Shown here piece by piece: positions 60,321 to 64,000 of a stretch of DNA of 64,000 nt. Location: contig JAFUJS010000008.1 of NCBI GenBank assembly GCA_017468115.1, positions 11,531 to 75,530 of the forward strand. Direction: 5' to 3'. Source of the DNA: Clostridia bacterium (GTDB lineage: Bacteria > Bacillota_A > Clostridia > Oscillospirales > CAG-272). Each line of letters begins with the position of its first letter. Position 1 is the stretch's first letter. Below the pieces are notes generated by a model, which saw only the letters and a list, made by a program, of their open reading frames with translations, was not told the DNA's origin and did not search any database. The position numbers and the translations under genes are program-made.

Positions 60321-60372
60321 ATAAAAAAATTTGGGTTTTGAAAAAACCTCAGAAAAATAAAGGAGTGTAAAG

Positions 60373-60717
60373 ATGTTAGATTTATTTTTAACAGCAGGCA
60401 CAACACCCCCACCCGCAACAGAGGAAACACCTGTTTGGCTCGTTTGCGTGCTTGGTATTGTGGTTGTGTTTATCGGTCTTATCGCAATTATCGGTCTTGT
60501 TGAGCTTATGACCTTTATTTGTAATAAGATTTCGAATGCTGTCGCCGAAAAGGAAGAAAAGGCGGCACCTGCACCTGTGGCTACCACACCTGCACCTACA
60601 CCCGTGGGCGCAATCGAAAACCGTGGTGAGCTTGTTGCGGCAATTTGCGCAGCAGTTGCAGAGGAAGAGGGTACGGACATTTCCGCTATCCGAGTTGTAT
60701 CACTAAAAAAATTATAA
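60373..60717 (+). CDS. oadG: OadG-like gamma subunit of sodium-pumping decarboxylase
   Basis: 114 residues. Membrane helix about 20-48 (VWLVCVLGIVVVFIGLIAIIG), then an acidic/Ala-Pro linker and a short conserved C-terminal domain. The size and helix match OadG/MmdD-type subunits that stabilise the complex and bind zinc in some members. AAGGAG upstream. Confidence 0.85.
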   Translation: MLDLFLTAGTTPPPATEETPVWLVCVLGIVVVFIGLIAIIGLVELMTFICNKISNAVAEKEEKAAPAPVATTPAPTPVGAIENRGELVAAICAAVAEEEGTDISAIRVVSLKKL

Positions 60718-60736
60718 TTTGAAAGGATTTAATAAA

Positions 60737-61090
60737 ATGAAAGCATACAAGGTTACTGTAAACGGAAATGTTTATGAAATTACACTCGAGGTTATTGATA
60801 AGGCTGATATAAAGGCGGCACCTGCAGCTCCTGCGGCAGAGGCAGCACCGGCACCTGCAGCTCCTGCACAGGCAGGCGCACAGACAATTACTGCTCCAAT
60901 GCCGGGCAACATTCTTAAGGTTAATGTTACAAACGGTCAGGCTGTAAAGAAGGGCGACGTGCTTATGATTCTTGAGGCTATGAAGATGGAAAATGAAATT
61001 ATGTGTCCGGCTGACGGCACAGTTGCTTCTGTAAACGTTACAGCGGGCACAACTGTTGAGGCTGGTACTGTACTTTGCTCTATCAACTAA
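60737..61090 (+). CDS. Biotin carboxyl carrier subunit of decarboxylase
   Basis: 117 residues from the ATG at 60737 (AAAGGA upstream; an in-frame ATG at 60719 lacks a ribosome site). A mobile Ala/Pro hinge (about 25-45) precedes a biotinyl domain with EAMKMENEI, where the central Lys carries biotin. It moves CO2 between the carboxyltransferase and the membrane beta subunit. Confidence 0.93.
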   Translation: MKAYKVTVNGNVYEITLEVIDKADIKAAPAAPAAEAAPAPAAPAQAGAQTITAPMPGNILKVNVTNGQAVKKGDVLMILEAMKMENEIMCPADGTVASVNVTAGTTVEAGTVLCSIN

Positions 61091-61102
61091 TAAGGTGACA
61101 TC

Positions 61103-62425
61103 ATGGGCGAAAAAATATTAAACTTCTTACAGGACACAGGCTTTTATAAGTTTGTCGAGGGTGACAACTGGAAGATGATCATTATGATCGTTGTTGCTTG
61201 TGTTCTTTGCTACCTTGCTATTGCAAAGAAGTTTGAGCCGTTGCTCCTTCTTCCAATCGCAATCGGTATGCTGCTTACAAACCTGCCGGGGGCAGAAATG
61301 TTCCATGAGGAGCTTTTTGCCGGCGGTCATGTTAACTGGGCGCTGTTTGGCGGCAGCCCGGTGACAGAGGAAATGCTGGCTGAGCTTGTTGCAAACGGCG
61401 TTCCCGTTGATGGTGCTGTTTATCAAAATCTTGCCGCGCTTTGTGAGGCAGGACAGGGTATTACAGTAGGTCTACTTGACGTTCTTTATCTTGGCGTTAA
61501 GCTGGGTATTTACCCATGCCTTATCTTTATAGGCGTTGGCGCAATGACAGACTTTGGTCCGCTTCTTGCAAACCCAAAGAGCTTGATCCTTGGCGCTGCT
61601 GCACAGGTTGGTATCTTTGCAACCGTTGCAGGCGTTATGGCAGTTAGCGCAATTGGTAGTGCAGGCAACTGGGATCAAATTATGTTCTCGCTAAAGGAGG
61701 CTGCATCTATCGGTATTATCGGTGGTGCTGACGGTCCTACTGCAATTTTTGTTACATCAAAGCTTGCACCTCAGCTTCTCGGTCCGATTGCCGTTGCGGC
61801 ATACTCATACATGGCTCTCGTTCCTGTTATTCAGCCACCTATTATGAAGGCGCTGACAACAAAGAAGGAAAGAGAAATCGTTATGCCTGCTCTCCGTCCT
61901 GTTTCAAAGACAGCAAAGATTGTTTTCCCAATCGTAGTTACTGCCTTTGTTGCACTTCTTGTTCCATCAGCAGCAGCCCTTGTTGGTTGTCTGATGTTTG
62001 GTAACCTGCTTAAGGAATGTGGCGTTTGCGACAGACTTTCCAAGACCGTTCAAAACGAGCTTATGAATATTGTTACTGTGTTCCTTGGTATTTCCGTTGG
62101 TGCAACAGCAACTGCTGCAACCTTCCTCTCTCCAAGAACACTTATCATCATTGTAATGGGCGTTATTGCCTTCGGCGTTGCTACTGCAAGCGGCGTTCTA
62201 ATTGCAAAGCTTATGAACCTTTTCCTGCCGGAGGGCAAGAAAATCAATCCGCTTATCGGTTCAGCCGGTGTTTCTGCTGTACCTATGGCTGCAAGAGTTT
62301 CACAAAAGGTTGGTCAAGAGGCTAATCCATCTAACTTCCTGCTTATGCACGCGATGGGTCCAAACGTTGCAGGCGTTATCGGCTCTGCAATTGCAGCAGG
62401 CGTACTTATGGCACTTCTCGGTTAA
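61103..62425 (+). CDS. oadB: Beta subunit (sodium pump) of oxaloacetate/related decarboxylase
   Basis: 440 residues, about nine or ten membrane helices. Conserved motif IGIIGGADGPTAIFV (near 205-219) with the Asp used for Na+ transport, plus GNLLKECGVCDRLSKT and SAGVSAVPMAAR at the C-terminus. It decarboxylates carboxybiotin and exports Na+. Confidence 0.95.
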   Translation: MGEKILNFLQDTGFYKFVEGDNWKMIIMIVVACVLCYLAIAKKFEPLLLLPIAIGMLLTNLPGAEMFHEELFAGGHVNWALFGGSPVTEEMLAELVANGVPVDGAVYQNLAALCEAGQGITVGLLDVLYLGVKLGIYPCLIFIGVGAMTDFGPLLANPKSLILGAAAQVGIFATVAGVMAVSAIGSAGNWDQIMFSLKEAASIGIIGGADGPTAIFVTSKLAPQLLGPIAVAAYSYMALVPVIQPPIMKALTTKKEREIVMPALRPVSKTAKIVFPIVVTAFVALLVPSAAALVGCLMFGNLLKECGVCDRLSKTVQNELMNIVTVFLGISVGATATAATFLSPRTLIIIVMGVIAFGVATASGVLIAKLMNLFLPEGKKINPLIGSAGVSAVPMAARVSQKVGQEANPSNFLLMHAMGPNVAGVIGSAIAAGVLMALLG

Positions 62426-62445
62426 TAAATTACGGGGTAAAATAA

Positions 62446-63843
62446 ATGGCTAAAAAAGTTTTAATTACAGATACAATTTTGCGTGATGCCCATCAGTCCC
62501 AAGCCGCTACAAGAATGAGAATAGAGGATATGCTCCCTGCTTGTAAGGCTCTTGACGAGGTTGGATACTGGTCCCTTGAATGCTGGGGTGGAGCAACCTT
62601 CGACTCCTGTATGCGTTTTCTTGGCGAGGACCCATGGGAAAGGCTGCGCACACTTAAAAGGGCTATGCCTAACACAAAGCTCCAAATGCTTCTTCGTGGT
62701 CAGAATCTTCTTGGCTACAAGCACTACGCAGACGACGTTGTAGAGGAGTTTGTAAAGAAATCTATTGAAAACGGCATTGAGGTTGTTCGTATCTTCGACG
62801 CACTTAACGACGTAAGAAATATCGAAACCGCAATGAAGGCAACAAAGAAATACGGTGGACACGTTGAGGCGGCTATTTCCTATACAGAAAGCCCCGTTCA
62901 CAACCTTGAATACTTTGTAAAGCTTGCTAAGGAGCTTGAAAACAGAGGCGCTGATACAATTTGTATCAAGGATATGGCAAACCTTCTTTTGCCATACGAC
63001 GCATATGAGCTTGTGTCTGCACTCAAGAAGGAAATCAAGGTGCCAATCCACCTTCACACACACAATACCACAGGCACAGGCGATATGACCTACCTTATGG
63101 CAATTCAGGCAGGGGTTGATATTATTGATACAGCTCTTTCCCCACTTGCAAACGGTACATCTCAGCCATCTACCGAGGCAATTGTAGCAACCCTTCAGGG
63201 CACAGAATACGACACAGGCATTAAGCTTGAAAAGCTAAGCGACATTGCAGCTCACTTCAGAGGCGTTGCCGCAAAGCTTAAGGAGCAGGGCTCCCTTGAC
63301 CCTAAGGTTCTAAACGTTGACCCTAACACACTTTTATACCAGGTTCCGGGTGGTATGCTCTCCAACCTTATCTCCCAGCTAAAGCAGGCTAAGGCAGAGG
63401 ACAAATACTACGACGTGCTTGCCGAGGTTCCAAGAGTTAGAAAGGACTTTGGTTATCCACCACTTGTTACACCAACCAGCCAGATTGTAGGCTCACAGGC
63501 AGTTCTTAATGTGCTTTCCGGCGAGAGATACAAGATGGTTACAAAGGAATCCAAGGGATTACTCCGTGGCGAGTATGGTAAGGTTCCGGGCGAGGTTAAC
63601 GAAGAGGTTAGAAAAAAGGCAATCGGAAACGAGGAAATTATTACCTGCCGTCCTGCAGACCTTATCGAGCCTGAGCTTGATAAGTACAGAGCCGAGGCAG
63701 GCGACCTTGCAAAGTGCGACGAGGACGTTCTTTCCTACGCACTCTTCCCACAGGTTGCAACAAAGTTCCTTTCCGAAAGAAATAAGCCAAAGGCTGACCC
63801 AAATGCAGTTCGTGAAATCTTCGTTGAGGACGTTAACTTCTAA
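62446..63843 (+). CDS. oadA: Carboxyltransferase (alpha) subunit, OadA / PycB type
   Basis: 465 residues. TIM barrel with LRDAHQSQAATRM (metal-binding start), ECWGGATFD, LRGQNLLGYKHYAD, IKDMANLLLP and LHTHNTTGTGDM with metal His ligands. The C-terminal part (about 320-460) is the conserved carboxylase domain. No biotin domain is attached; it is encoded two genes upstream. It probably acts on oxaloacetate, though a related acyl substrate cannot be excluded. Confidence 0.94.
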   Translation: MAKKVLITDTILRDAHQSQAATRMRIEDMLPACKALDEVGYWSLECWGGATFDSCMRFLGEDPWERLRTLKRAMPNTKLQMLLRGQNLLGYKHYADDVVEEFVKKSIENGIEVVRIFDALNDVRNIETAMKATKKYGGHVEAAISYTESPVHNLEYFVKLAKELENRGADTICIKDMANLLLPYDAYELVSALKKEIKVPIHLHTHNTTGTGDMTYLMAIQAGVDIIDTALSPLANGTSQPSTEAIVATLQGTEYDTGIKLEKLSDIAAHFRGVAAKLKEQGSLDPKVLNVDPNTLLYQVPGGMLSNLISQLKQAKAEDKYYDVLAEVPRVRKDFGYPPLVTPTSQIVGSQAVLNVLSGERYKMVTKESKGLLRGEYGKVPGEVNEEVRKKAIGNEEIITCRPADLIEPELDKYRAEAGDLAKCDEDVLSYALFPQVATKFLSERNKPKADPNAVREIFVEDVNF

Positions 63844-63847
63844 AACA

Positions 63848-64000
63848 AAAGGCGAGCATTAGCGTGATACTCTTAACGGAGTATCACGCTAACTCTATTC
63901 GCCTTCGGCGAGTTCTATTGCTACGCAGTGATATTCGGCTTACGCCGAGTTATATTTGCTACGCAAGTTTAGGGCGAATAGAATATCACTGAAGCCGCAA
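63848..64000. repeat. Palindromic intergenic repeat, cut by window edge
   Basis: TTAGCGTGATACTC (63859-63872) and its complement (63879-63892) form a perfect 14-bp stem after oadA; lacking a T-run, it is not a standard terminator. Further on, GTGATATTCGGC..., AATATCAC and GCGAATAGAATATCACTG repeat in both orientations, with CGCCTTCGGCG and CGGCTTACGCCG hairpins. This looks like a mobile, REP- or MITE-like element. Confidence 0.65.

Noticed and set aside
1..64000. CRISPR array
   Set aside because: No regularly spaced identical repeats of suitable length; the only tandem repeats are coding (27791-27850) or two-copy hairpins.

Overview
The window looks like chromosomal DNA of an anaerobic Bacillota, most likely a gut-type member of Clostridia. 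This rests on housekeeping genes and style: RNase Y, a membrane-bound sodium-pumping decarboxylase, an RNHCP-domain protein, MnmM beside MnmE, a FeoB-associated Cys-rich protein, InlB/BspA-type surface proteins with a Hint domain, strong AGGAGG ribosome sites and TTGACA-N17-TATAAT promoters. No rRNA or species marker is present, so the placement is inference.

Bases 1-32,700 are one large accessory locus, almost gap-free and all on the minus strand. It reads leftward as two transcription units. The first unit (32,698 to 10,074, closed by a terminator) encodes: a ClpB-like AAA+ protein with a degenerate first half; two proteins of unknown family; a coiled-coil protein; an NrdG-like radical SAM activase; a zinc-ribbon GTPase; a GAP1-like membrane protein; a membrane-anchored InlB-repeat/Hint protein; a transglutaminase-like protein; a CxxC/TPR protein; an HExxH protein with YFD repeats; a small protein; a VirD4/TraG-like ATPase; and a membrane partner that resembles an inactive version of that ATPase. 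The second unit (9,931 to beyond base 1) has its own promoter and an operator-like palindrome. It encodes: a TIR protein; an agmatine/peptidyl-arginine deiminase; an unknown 653-residue protein; a KGGxGR-type ParA ATPase; an unknown protein; a fused double S-adenosylmethionine decarboxylase with one intact active site; a membrane protein with two RCK-like modules and a C-terminal RyR domain; and a truncated related membrane protein. There is no relaxase, integrase, capsid or restriction gene. I read it as a candidate NTP-controlled biological-conflict or signalling system, with a small-molecule/TIR/ion-channel-like output module. Function is inference.

Bases 33,000-45,300 hold an HD phosphohydrolase, an EF-G-like GTPase with an altered switch II, a lipoprotein, the ferrous iron uptake genes (feoA, feoB, Cys-rich partner), a copper ATPase whose last 67 codons form an in-frame CopZ with its own ribosome site, a DtxR-family regulator, a Nudix hydrolase, a repeat-rich non-coding stretch and tRNA-Tyr plus tRNA-Thr. 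Palindromes at feoA and feoB resemble DtxR-type operators, and the regulator is encoded 3 kb away.

Bases 45,400-64,000 are ordinary chromosome. They carry RNase Y; a flavin reductase, GH78-like rhamnosidase and methylglyoxal synthase group; a large surface protein; a DUF308-like membrane protein; a tRNA-modification operon (mnmM, mnmE, RNHCP, radical SAM); alaS; and a four-gene sodium-pump decarboxylase operon (gamma, biotin carrier, beta, carboxyltransferase). The right end is a palindromic intergenic repeat cut by the window edge.
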